Positions 1-6,667 are shown, counted from the first letter of the stretch. The stretch: DNA of 7,782 nucleotides from CAINDZ01 sp041908585 (GCA_041908585.1 JAYRFB010000025.1:1-7782), one strand, 5' to 3'. Notes: generated by a model not told the origin, from the sequence alone. Made by a program: numbers and translations.

Positions 1-38
1 GTTTTGTGGGTCACTCGCGCTCCCTGGGTTTTTACCGG

Positions 39-139
39 CCCCCCCCCCCCTTCTGGCCCCGGCGCTGGGGCCGGGCCGGGGGGGGGGGCCGGGTGGGGGG
101 GCGGGGGGGCGGGCCCCGGGGGGGGGGGGGCCCCCCCCC
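39..139. repeat. G/C homopolymer low-complexity block
   Basis: The block is almost purely G and C. It has a run of 12 C (39-50), 11 G (78-88), two runs of 7 G separated by one C (95-101, 103-109), then 13 G (118-130) directly followed by 9 C (131-139). The last pair is self-complementary over 9 bp. Both long C runs are followed by TTCT (51-54 and 140-143), so the end of the block looks like a copy of its beginning. The G runs with short spacers also fit a G-quadruplex pattern. Nothing downstream in the window resembles it. It may be real slippage-prone DNA or a sequencing/assembly error near a contig end. I favour the error but cannot decide from one sequence. Confidence 0.8.
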
Positions 140-316
140 TTCTCTGCCACCCTGAAATTCGCGCTTTGGGCCGTGGCCGCCAGCCCCTATCTTGGCAGCC
201 CCCGGCGGGAACCTGAGACAAGGCCGCGGGTTGCAATCCCGATGGCGCGCCAGGTCCCGGACGGAGCCGCGCCTGAGCGCCGCGCGCCCCACCAGCCCTG
301 CGGCCGTGCTTGGAAG
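140..316. other. intergenic stretch, no gene recognised
   Basis: Between the homopolymer block and the bamA promoter I see no credible gene. Frames here stay open only because the DNA is GC-rich. Their translations are low-complexity or arginine- and proline-rich, with no recognisable domain and no Shine-Dalgarno site. No convincing terminator hairpin with a T run is present, and no C-terminal end of an upstream gene (for example rseP, often found before bamA) can be recognised. I can assign nothing to it beyond being upstream of the bamA promoter candidate. Confidence 0.5.
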
Positions 317-345
317 TTGTGGACCGCGGCGACGGGTGCTAGACT
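317..345 (+). promoter_or_regulatory. candidate sigma70-type promoter for bamA
   Basis: TTGTGG (317-322, 3 of 6 matches to the -35 consensus) lies exactly 17 bp upstream of TAGACT (340-345, 4 of 6 matches to the -10). The -10 is preceded by TGC, giving an extended -10 (TGnTAGACT). Transcription would start near 352 and leave a leader of about 40 nt before the bamA ATG. The extended -10 compensates for the weak -35. This is a motif match in otherwise noncoding DNA at a sensible distance, not proof of activity. Confidence 0.5.
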
Positions 346-390
346 GCCGCCGCCGTTTCCGCCAACCCGACGGGTCGACTGGACCCGCTG

Positions 391-2724
391 ATGGGGAGCC
401 CCTTGCCAGACCTGCTCCGCAATGCGCGAACCCGGGCGCCGGCCCTGGCGCTGGTCCTGCTGCTGGCCGCCGCCGGCACCGCCGGGGCCGCCGAGACGCC
501 CGTGATCAAGGCGGTCGACGTCGTCGGGGCCCTGACCGTCGGGCCGCGTCAGGTCCTCGCCTGGTCGGGACTGTCCGAGGGCGCCACGCTGACTCCCGAC
601 CTGGCCGCCGAGGCCATCCGCCGCCTCTTCGAGACCGGCAAGTTCGCCGACGTCTTCGTGTACCGCCTCGACGAGGCGGACGGCGTGCGGGTCGTGGTCA
701 ACCTGCGCGAGTTCCCGCGCGTGCGCAGCGTCACCTTCCGCGGCAATGACAAGGTCAAGGAGCAGGACCTGCGGGAGGCGTTCCCCGTCACCGTGGGCCA
801 GTTCGCCAACCCGGCGGCGGTTCGTCGCGACCTGGAGCCCCTCCGCGAGCTCTACCAGGAGAAGGGCTACTACAACGCGACGCTGAACACCGACTCGACC
901 CGCGTCGACGGCGCCAACATGCAGGACCTGGTCGTCACGATCGACGAGGGTCGCAAGGTCAAGGTCGAGTCCATCCGCTTCACGGGGAACGTGAACCTGG
1001 AGGAGGGGGGCCTGCGCGGGGCGATGAAGCAGGGCACGACCGGCTTCCTGCGCAGCGGCTCGTTCAAGAAGAAGCAGTTCGAGGAGGACCAGGAGCGCAT
1101 CGTCACCTGGTGCCGCAACCAGGGTTACCTGGACGCGGCGGTGACCGACACGACGTTCGCCTTCAGCCCCGACCGCGAAAAGCTGGACATCACGATCGAG
1201 ATCAGCGAGGGCCGCCAGTACTTCGTCGGCGACGTCCGCTGGGACGGCAACACCGTGCTCGACGACCTGGCGGTGGCCGACCGGATCCTGCTCCAGAAGG
1301 GAAAGGTCTTCAAGGAGGACGAGTACCTCCAGACCCTCGACGACCTGCAGCAGGTCTATGCCGACCGCGGCTACATCTACATCACGGTCGAGCCGAAGCG
1401 CGAGATCCGGGACCAGGAGGTGAACGTCTCGTTCTCCTTCATCGAGGGGCGCCCGGCCAGCATCCGCGACATCACGGTCTCCGGCAACACGAAGACCCAC
1501 GACAAGGTGATCCTGCGCGAGCTGCGGATCTTCCCCGGCGAGACGTTCAGCAACTCCCTGATCCGCGCCTCGCTGCGCGACGTGTTCCAGACCGGGTTCT
1601 TCGAGGACGTGCAGCCGGACATCCAGCCGACGCCCGACGGGGACGTCGACATGGACCTGAAGGTCAAGGAGAAGCAGACCGGCCAGTTCATGTTCGGCAT
1701 GTCCTACAGCGCCGAGACCGCCGCCAGCGGCTTCATCCAGGTGGCCGAGACCAACTTCCGCGGCAAGGGCCAGAACCTGGGCTTCACCTGGCAGTTCGGG
1801 ACGCGGCGCCGGTACCTGGACATCAGCTTCACCGAGCCGTGGTTCCGCGGCACGCCGACGCTGGTGGGCGTCGACATCTTCGACCGCTTCCAGTACAACT
1901 ACGACGACTTCTACGAGAGCCGCGTGCGCGGCTTCAACGCGCGCCTCGGCCGCCGCATCCCGGGCACGCGGTACAGCCGCGTCGGGCTGCGCTACGAATG
2001 GTCGCAGACACGCCTGGACAACTTCAGCGCCTCCTACGTGAAGTACCTGGACGACCTGGAGCGCTCGCTGGGCACGAGCGACCTGCCCTGGCAGCGCCTG
2101 GACCGCATCGACTGGCCCCAGTCCAAGAGCAGCATCCAGCTCTCGCTCAACCGCAACTCGACCGACAGCCCGTTCTTCCCCACGCAGGGCTCGAAGACGA
2201 GCTACACCTTCGAGTACGCCGGCGGGCCGCTGGGCGGGCAGATCGAGTTCCAGGAGCACATGCTCCAGCACTCGTTCTACAACCGGCTGCCGGGTGGTTT
2301 CGCGCTGCACCTGCGCGGCTTCTTCGGGCTGATCCATGGGCTCGGCTCGGCCGACGGGGTGCCGGACTGGGAGCGCTACCGGCTGGGTGGCAACCGGCGG
2401 CTGCCGCTGCGCGGGTACAAGGACCTGGAGGTCGTGCCGCGGGGCAACCCCAGCTTCATCGGCGGCCGGTTCTTCTCGATCTTCAATTCGGAGATCCTGT
2501 ATCCCTTGACCCCGGCCGTCCATTTGCTCACCTTCCTGGACATGGGTGACGTCTGGAACAGCTTCTCCCAGGCGGACCTCGCCGACCTGCGCAAGGGCGC
2601 CGGCTTCGGCATCCGGGTCGAGGTTCCCATGATGGGCAACATCGGGTTCGACTACGGCTACGGCTTCGACAGGGCCGGCGGTCCGGCCTGGGAGCCCCAT
2701 TTCACCATCGGCAACTTCTTCTAG
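391..2724 (+). CDS. bamA: outer-membrane protein assembly factor BamA (Omp85 family)
   Basis: The 777-residue product is the central subunit of the BAM complex, which folds and inserts beta-barrel proteins into the outer membrane. Residues 1-34 are a signal peptide: an arginine-containing start, a hydrophobic core of Ala/Leu/Val, and an AGAA-type cleavage region. Five POTRA domains follow at roughly 36-108, 109-189, 190-274, 276-354 and 356-428. Typical signatures are GYYNATL near 159-165 in POTRA2 and TVSGNTKT near 362-369 opening POTRA5. The C-terminal 16-stranded barrel spans about 430-777. It carries the hallmark loop-6 motif as LRGY (673-676, Arg674) and ends in an aromatic beta-signal (IGNFF). 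Five POTRAs argue for BamA rather than TamA. Length is close to the E. coli protein (about 810). The ATG has only a weak Shine-Dalgarno (GGA, 381-383). It begins the gene block, 37 bp before skp. Confidence 0.96.
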   Translation: MGSPLPDLLRNARTRAPALALVLLLAAAGTAGAAETPVIKAVDVVGALTVGPRQVLAWSGLSEGATLTPDLAAEAIRRLFETGKFADVFVYRLDEADGVRVVVNLREFPRVRSVTFRGNDKVKEQDLREAFPVTVGQFANPAAVRRDLEPLRELYQEKGYYNATLNTDSTRVDGANMQDLVVTIDEGRKVKVESIRFTGNVNLEEGGLRGAMKQGTTGFLRSGSFKKKQFEEDQERIVTWCRNQGYLDAAVTDTTFAFSPDREKLDITIEISEGRQYFVGDVRWDGNTVLDDLAVADRILLQKGKVFKEDEYLQTLDDLQQVYADRGYIYITVEPKREIRDQEVNVSFSFIEGRPASIRDITVSGNTKTHDKVILRELRIFPGETFSNSLIRASLRDVFQTGFFEDVQPDIQPTPDGDVDMDLKVKEKQTGQFMFGMSYSAETAASGFIQVAETNFRGKGQNLGFTWQFGTRRRYLDISFTEPWFRGTPTLVGVDIFDRFQYNYDDFYESRVRGFNARLGRRIPGTRYSRVGLRYEWSQTRLDNFSASYVKYLDDLERSLGTSDLPWQRLDRIDWPQSKSSIQLSLNRNSTDSPFFPTQGSKTSYTFEYAGGPLGGQIEFQEHMLQHSFYNRLPGGFALHLRGFFGLIHGLGSADGVPDWERYRLGGNRRLPLRGYKDLEVVPRGNPSFIGGRFFSIFNSEILYPLTPAVHLLTFLDMGDVWNSFSQADLADLRKGAGFGIRVEVPMMGNIGFDYGYGFDRAGGPAWEPHFTIGNFF

Positions 2725-2750
2725 ACGGTGGCCCGGGCAGGGTCGACGAC

Positions 2751-2755
2751 GGAGG
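2751..2755 (+). promoter_or_regulatory. ribosome binding site of skp
   Basis: GGAGG lies 6 nt before the ATG at 2762 and only 1 nt before another ATG at 2757. Normal spacing therefore selects 2762, which is also the frame encoding the signal peptide and the OmpH domain. Confidence 0.75.
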
Positions 2756-2761
2756 CATGTC

Positions 2762-3289
2762 ATGATTCGGACCGGGACGGCACGGGTGGCGGCGGTGGCG
2801 GTCTTCCTGCTGGCGGCGGCTGCCGCCGGCGCGGCTGAGCTGCGGCCGCTGGCCATCATCGATTCGCAGAAGATCGCCGAGGAATACGAGGCGGCGCGCG
2901 ACGCGCAGGAGCAGTACCAGAAGTTCATCCGCGAGCTCGAGCGCGAGGTGGGCACCAAGGAGAAGGCCCTGACGGCGCTGATGGAGGAGATCGAGAGCCA
3001 GAAGCTGCTGCTCGGCCAGGAGGCGCTGGCCACCAAGACCCAGCAGTTCGAGCGCCAGCGCGCGGAGTATTTCCAGTTCCGCGAGACGATCGACCAGCGG
3101 GCGGAGGCGGAGTACAAGACGCGCATCCAGCCCATCCTGGACCAGGTCAAGACGATCGTCGAGCGGCTGGGCAAGGAGCGCAACTACGGGCTCATCCTCG
3201 ACTCGGCCGCCGTCTCGGTCCTGTACGTCAACCCGGAGTTCGACCTGACCAACGACGTCCTGCAGGCGCTGGTGCGCGGCGAGAAGTAG
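2762..3289 (+). CDS. skp: periplasmic OMP chaperone Skp/OmpH family
   Basis: The 175-residue protein belongs to the OmpH/Skp family, trimeric periplasmic chaperones that hold unfolded outer-membrane proteins on the way to BamA. Residues 1-24 form a signal peptide (MIRTGTAR start, then an Ala/Val/Leu-rich core ending AAAGAA). The mature part begins with the family's first strand (LAIIDSQKIAEEY, about 30-42). A long charged Glu/Lys/Arg/Gln-rich helical section (about 45-135) would form the coiled-coil tentacle. The C-terminal strand region YGLILDSAAVSVLYVNPEFD, followed by LT-DVLQAL, is typical of the family. Length is near E. coli Skp (161 including signal). Its place directly after bamA matches many Gram-negative genomes. 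Sequence conservation is low in this family, so the call rests on architecture, the C-terminal signature and context. Confidence 0.9.
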   Translation: MIRTGTARVAAVAVFLLAAAAAGAAELRPLAIIDSQKIAEEYEAARDAQEQYQKFIRELEREVGTKEKALTALMEEIESQKLLLGQEALATKTQQFERQRAEYFQFRETIDQRAEAEYKTRIQPILDQVKTIVERLGKERNYGLILDSAAVSVLYVNPEFDLTNDVLQALVRGEK

Positions 3290-3320
3290 GCGACCGCCCG
3301 CCCGCGGCCCCGGTTGGGGG

Positions 3321-3349
3321 TTGACAGCCGCGCCGCGGGCTGGGAGATT
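3321..3349 (+). promoter_or_regulatory. possible internal promoter upstream of lpxD
   Basis: A perfect -35 hexamer TTGACA (3321-3326) lies in the only sizeable gap of the cluster (3290-3446). At 17 bp spacing the -10 position reads GAGATT (3344-3349), which matches only 3 of 6. An internal promoter separating the bamA-skp and lpx parts is plausible, but the poor -10 makes it tentative. The same TTG could be read as a start codon in the lpxD frame. That is unlikely because the added 42 residues have no counterpart in LpxD. Confidence 0.3.
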
Positions 3350-3446
3350 GGCAAGGGACGTATTGCGAAGCGCTTGGCCCCTCGCCCCGGCGGCGGGGGG
3401 CGCTTGCTTGGCAGGGAGCCGCCGCGGGAGGATCGTGGACACGCCG

Positions 3447-4472
3447 ATGCGCCTGAGCGACATCGCCGCCCTGGTCGGCGGCCGCCTGCTGGGCGATGCC
3501 GACCCCGAGCTGACGGGCGCGGCCTCGCTGGCGGAGGCCGGGCCGGGCGACCTGTCGTTCGTGGCCGACGCGCGGCGCGCGGCCGAGGGCGCCGCCAGCG
3601 CCGCGGGCGCGCTGCTGGTCCCGCCGGGGCTGGACCCCGGTCGGCCCGCGATCGTCGTGGACCGGCCCTACGAGGCCTTCGCGCAGTTCCTCGCCCGCCT
3701 GGCCCCGGATCCGGACCGGCTCTACCCGCCCGGCGTGCACCCGACGGCCGTGGTCGATGCCACGGCGGTGGTCGCGGCGGCGGCCATCGGGCCTTACTGC
3801 GTCGTCGGGGCGGGCGCGGTGGTGGGGGCCGGGACGCGCCTGGGCCCGCATGTCGTGGTCGGGTGCGATGCGAACGTCGGCCGGGACTGCGTGCTGCACG
3901 CGCACGTGGTGGTGCGCGAGGGCTGCCGGCTCGGGGACCGCGTGATCGTCCATGCCGGCACCGTGGTCGGTGCCGACGGCTTCGGCTACCTGCCGGGGCC
4001 GCACGGACAGGTCAAGATCCCGCAGGTGGGCATCGTCGAGATCGGGGACGACGTGGAGCTCGGCGCACTGGTGACGATCGACCGCGCCACGACCGGGCGC
4101 ACCGTCATCGGCGCCGGCAGCAAGCTCGACAACCAGGTACATGTGGCGCACAACGTGCGCATCGGCCGCTGCTGCGCGATCAGCGCGCAGACCGGCATCG
4201 CCGGGAGTTCCGTCATCGGCGACGGCGTCGTCACCGGCGGCCAGGTCGGGATCGCCGACCACCTGGTCATCGGCGATGGCGTCCGCATCGGGGCGCAGGC
4301 CGGCGTGATCAAGGACGTCCCTGCCGGGGCCACCCTGTTCGGGTACCCGGCGCTGGACTTCCACGAATCGTTCCGCATCACGGCGGCGCTGCGGCGCCTG
4401 CCGGCCGCCCTCGGGCGGCTGCGCGCGCTCGAGGGGCGCGCCGCCACCGATGCACCCAAGCGGGGGAAGTGA
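3447..4472 (+). CDS. lpxD: UDP-3-O-acylglucosamine N-acyltransferase LpxD
   Basis: LpxD transfers a 3-hydroxyacyl chain from ACP to the free amine of UDP-3-O-acyl-glucosamine, the third step of lipid A synthesis, in the cytoplasm. From the ATG at 3447 the protein is 341 residues, the same length as E. coli LpxD. The N-terminal uridine-binding domain (about 1-95) starts MRLSDIA and includes GDLSFVAD. Residues about 97-290 are hexapeptide repeats of a left-handed beta-helix, interrupted by the family signature GTVVGADGFGY (171-181). Catalytic His235 lies in VHVAHNVRIG, and His272 matches the second conserved histidine. The C-terminal helix (about 305-341) is the ACP-binding/trimer region. GGAGG (3427-3431) sits 15 nt before this ATG but only 3 nt before an in-frame GTG at 3435. 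A start at 3435 would add four residues and cannot be excluded. The stop codon lies 2 bp before lpxC. Confidence 0.95.
   Translation: MRLSDIAALVGGRLLGDADPELTGAASLAEAGPGDLSFVADARRAAEGAASAAGALLVPPGLDPGRPAIVVDRPYEAFAQFLARLAPDPDRLYPPGVHPTAVVDATAVVAAAAIGPYCVVGAGAVVGAGTRLGPHVVVGCDANVGRDCVLHAHVVVREGCRLGDRVIVHAGTVVGADGFGYLPGPHGQVKIPQVGIVEIGDDVELGALVTIDRATTGRTVIGAGSKLDNQVHVAHNVRIGRCCAISAQTGIAGSSVIGDGVVTGGQVGIADHLVIGDGVRIGAQAGVIKDVPAGATLFGYPALDFHESFRITAALRRLPAALGRLRALEGRAATDAPKRGK
4462..4467 (+). promoter_or_regulatory. ribosome binding site of lpxC-fabZ
   Basis: GGGGGA inside the last codons of lpxD is 7 nt upstream of the GTG at 4475. An in-frame GTG at 4469 overlaps the lpxD stop as GTGA but is 1 nt from this site, so 4475 is the better start. 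A TTG at 4484, directly before the conserved QRT, is a third and less likely option. Confidence 0.55.
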
Positions 4473-4474
4473 TC

Positions 4475-5788
4475 GTGCTCTGGTTGCAGCGCACCGTCGG
4501 GTCGGAAGTGACGATCGAGGGCATCGGGCTGCATTCGGGGGAGCCCGCGCGCATGACCTTCCAGCCGGCGGCCGTCAACACCGGCCTGGTCTTCGTCGTC
4601 CCGGGTCCCGGCGGTGAGACGCGGATCCCGGCGCTGGTCGAACACGCGGCTCCGGCGGCTGATCTCGTGCGCGCCACCACGCTGTCGCACGAGGGCGTCA
4701 CCGTCCACACCGTGGAGCACGTCCTGGCGGCGCTCTACGGGATGGGCGTCACGAACTGCCTGATCAGGCTAGAGGGCGGCGAGCCCCCGGTCACCGGCTG
4801 CGCCAGCAGCCTGCCCTACGTCGAGATGCTCGACCGCGCGGGCCTGAAGGACCAGGGCCTGCCCGCGACGTACCACCGCATCGCGCGCCCGGTCACGCTC
4901 GCACTCGGGGAGGCGCGCCTGGAGGCCGTCCCGGCGGACGATTTCCGGATCAGCTTCGAGATCGACTACGATGACCCGCTCATCGGCCAGCAGGCGGCGA
5001 CCTTCGAGATCCGCCCCTGGGTGTTCAGGCGCGAGATCGCGCCCGCGCGGACGTTCGCGCTCATGCGCGATGTCGAGGGCCTGCGCCGGCAGGGCCTGGC
5101 CCTGGGGGGCAGCCTGGAGAACGCGCTGGTCTACAACGACGGCGTGCTGGAGGGCGGCCAGGTGGCCCGGTTCGCCGACGAGTGCGTCCGCCACAAGGTG
5201 CTGGACCTGATCGGCGACCTTGCGCTGCTCGGCATGCCCCTGCAGGGCCACGTCAAGGCGCGGCTGTCGGGCCACGCGGCCAACGTCGAGTTCACGCGGC
5301 TTCTGGCCCGTTCCGAGCGCCGCATGCCGCGCATCTACCCGCCGCGTGAGCCCGCGCACTGGGATATCGCCTCCATCATGGAGATCATGCCGCACCGCTA
5401 CCCGTTCCTGCTGGTGGACCGGATCACGGAGCTGGAGCCCGGCAAGCGCGTCGTCGGCCTCAAGAACGTCACGATCAACGAACCCTTCTTCCAGGGACAC
5501 TTCCCGGGCCATCCGATCATGCCCGGGGTGCTGATCATCGAGGCCATGGCCCAGGTGGGCGGCGTGCTGCTGCTGAGCAGCGTCGAGGATCCGCGAGGGA
5601 AGCTGGTGTATTTCAGCGGCATCGACGCCGCGCGGTTCCGGCAGTCGGTCCTGCCCGGTGACCAGTTGCGCTTCGAGCTGGAACTGCTCAAATTGCGCGG
5701 GCCCCTCTGCAAGATGCGGGGGACCGGCTGGGTCGGCGACGCCCTGGTCGCCGAGGCGGAACTCATGTCCACGATCGTGGATGCCTGA
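4475..5788 (+). CDS. lpxC/fabZ: fused LpxC deacetylase / FabZ dehydratase
   Basis: One 437-residue reading frame joins two enzymes. Residues 1 to about 285 are LpxC, the zinc deacetylase acting on UDP-3-O-acyl-GlcNAc, the committed step of lipid A synthesis. It opens with QRT (5-7) and GIGLHSGE (16-23). It carries Glu81-His82 in TVEHVLAAL, His240 and Asp244 in RHKVLD, and His267 in SGHAAN, which match the E. coli zinc ligands H79, H238, D242 and the catalytic E78 and H265. Residues about 293-437 are FabZ, the 3-hydroxyacyl-ACP dehydratase of fatty-acid synthesis. It has MPHRYPFLLVDR (305-316) and GHFPGHPIMPG, with catalytic His342 and Glu356 spaced 14 apart as in E. coli FabZ. No stop or frameshift separates the halves. 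Such fusions are known in Bacteroidetes and relatives. One oddity is that the conserved DGS-type motif of LpxC reads VTGCASS (106-112). The frame continues upstream inside lpxD, but that part is not LpxC. Confidence 0.96.
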   Translation: MLWLQRTVGSEVTIEGIGLHSGEPARMTFQPAAVNTGLVFVVPGPGGETRIPALVEHAAPAADLVRATTLSHEGVTVHTVEHVLAALYGMGVTNCLIRLEGGEPPVTGCASSLPYVEMLDRAGLKDQGLPATYHRIARPVTLALGEARLEAVPADDFRISFEIDYDDPLIGQQAATFEIRPWVFRREIAPARTFALMRDVEGLRRQGLALGGSLENALVYNDGVLEGGQVARFADECVRHKVLDLIGDLALLGMPLQGHVKARLSGHAANVEFTRLLARSERRMPRIYPPREPAHWDIASIMEIMPHRYPFLLVDRITELEPGKRVVGLKNVTINEPFFQGHFPGHPIMPGVLIIEAMAQVGGVLLLSSVEDPRGKLVYFSGIDAARFRQSVLPGDQLRFELELLKLRGPLCKMRGTGWVGDALVAEAELMSTIVDA

Positions 5789-5801
5789 GGCGCGACCCCC
5801 G

Positions 5802-5810
5802 AAGGAGGAG
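5802..5810 (+). promoter_or_regulatory. strong ribosome binding site of lpxA
   Basis: AAGGAGGAG contains the full AGGAGG core (5803-5808), 6 nt before the lpxA ATG. It is the strongest Shine-Dalgarno in the window and suggests efficient independent initiation after the lpxC-fabZ stop. Confidence 0.8.
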
Positions 5811-5814
5811 AGGG

Positions 5815-6636
5815 ATGGACCCGGTGAAGATCAACAAGGTGCCCGGCCTGCGTCCGGTGAGCGAGCCCGAGATCCATCCGACGGCGGTCGTGGACCCCGG
5901 CGCGCGGCTCGGCCACAACGTGAAGGTGGGGCCCTACACGATCATCGGTCCGGATGTCGTGATCGGCCCGGACTGCGTGATCGGGTCGTCGGTCCTGCTG
6001 ACGGGGCACGTGATCATGGGCAGCGGCAACCGCGTCTTCCACGGGGCGGCCATCGGTTGCGAGCCCCAGGACAAGAAGTACAAGGGTGAGGTGTCGTACG
6101 TCGAGATCGGCGACAACAACGACATCCGCGAGTACTGCACGATCCATCCCGCCACCGGCGAGGGCGCCAGCACGCGCGTGGGGTCGGACAACCTGCTGAT
6201 GGCCTACGTCCACATCGCCCACAACTGCAAGGTCGGCGACCGCACGGTGCTGGCCAACGCGGTCAACCTGGCGGGGCATGTCGAGATCGAGAGCAACGCG
6301 ATCCTCGGCGGCATGACGCCGGTGCACCAGTTCGTGCGCGTGGGCGCGTTCGCCTTCGTCGGGGGCGCCAGCCGCCTGCCGCAGGACGTGCCGCCGTTCA
6401 TCAAGGTCGCCGGCAACCCGATCGAGGTGGCCGGCATCAATGCCATCGGCCTGAAGCGGGGCGGGTTCACCGACGAGGACCTGCAGAACCTCAAGAAGGC
6501 CTACCGGCTGCTGTACCGCTCCGGCCTCAACGTGACGCAGGCGCTCGAGCGCATCGCCGCCGACTGCAGCCTGACGCAGCACATCGAGGACCTGATGGCG
6601 TTCATCAGGCGCTCGGACCGCGGCATCGTCCGCTGA
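5815..6636 (+). CDS. lpxA: acyl-ACP--UDP-N-acetylglucosamine O-acyltransferase LpxA
   Basis: LpxA transfers a 3-hydroxyacyl chain from ACP to the 3-OH of UDP-GlcNAc, the first and reversible step of lipid A synthesis. The 273-residue protein (E. coli 262) has an N-terminal extension of about 12 residues, then a hexapeptide-repeat beta-helix from HPTAVVD (21-27) to about 200. The family motif LLMAYVHIAHNCKVGDR (127-143) holds the catalytic His136, with His133 beside it. LAGHVEI (His155) and GGMTPVHQF (His171) match E. coli H144 and H160. The C-terminal helical domain includes GLKRGGF (212-218), AYRLLYRSG and the end RSDRGIVR, close to the E. coli ending. Gly184 occupies the position of E. coli Gly173, which sets acyl length. 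These features distinguish it from LpxD. It lies 26 bp after fabZ and 31 bp before lpxB. Confidence 0.96.
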   Translation: MDPVKINKVPGLRPVSEPEIHPTAVVDPGARLGHNVKVGPYTIIGPDVVIGPDCVIGSSVLLTGHVIMGSGNRVFHGAAIGCEPQDKKYKGEVSYVEIGDNNDIREYCTIHPATGEGASTRVGSDNLLMAYVHIAHNCKVGDRTVLANAVNLAGHVEIESNAILGGMTPVHQFVRVGAFAFVGGASRLPQDVPPFIKVAGNPIEVAGINAIGLKRGGFTDEDLQNLKKAYRLLYRSGLNVTQALERIAADCSLTQHIEDLMAFIRRSDRGIVR

Positions 6637-6655
6637 CCTGGCGGCCGCCGGCCGC

Positions 6656-6661
6656 AAGGAG
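6656..6661 (+). promoter_or_regulatory. ribosome binding site of lpxB
   Basis: AAGGAG lies 6 nt before the GTG at 6668. It supports that non-ATG start, which also gives the family-typical short N-terminus before the GEASGD motif. Confidence 0.75.
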
Positions 6662-6667
6662 CGACCC

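Noticed and set aside
312..318. GGAAGTT upstream of bamA resembling a sigmaE -35 (GGAACTT).
   Set aside because: One mismatch in the core, and no matching sigmaE -10 at 15-17 bp. The sigma70-type pair at 317-345 is the better fit.
192..749. A + strand frame overlapping the bamA 5' end.
   Set aside because: It is a shifted reading of bamA, Arg-rich without domains, and BamA's signal peptide and POTRA domains occupy the true frame.
187..3183. A 998-codon open frame on the - strand opposite bamA and skp.
   Set aside because: Its translation is a low-complexity, Val/Ala/Arg/Asp-rich mirror of the real genes with no domain. G/C at third positions removes stops from the antisense frame. bamA and skp on the + strand have full family motifs and start signals.
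3383..3402. Short inverted repeat CGCCCC / GGGGCG upstream of lpxD.
   Set aside because: A 6-bp stem with an 8-nt loop and no T run is expected by chance in such GC-rich DNA; not supportable as a terminator or regulator.
3321..3446. An earlier lpxD start at TTG 3321, adding 42 residues.
   Set aside because: LpxD proteins start close to the MRLSDIA-like segment. The extension has no homology signal, and the length from ATG 3447 already equals the E. coli protein.
3314..4474. An upstream 5' extension of the lpxC-fabZ frame, giving 824 codons.
   Set aside because: The extra part runs through lpxD in another frame, is Arg/Gly/Ala-rich and does not resemble any LpxC N-terminus. LpxC homology begins at the QRT just after 4475.
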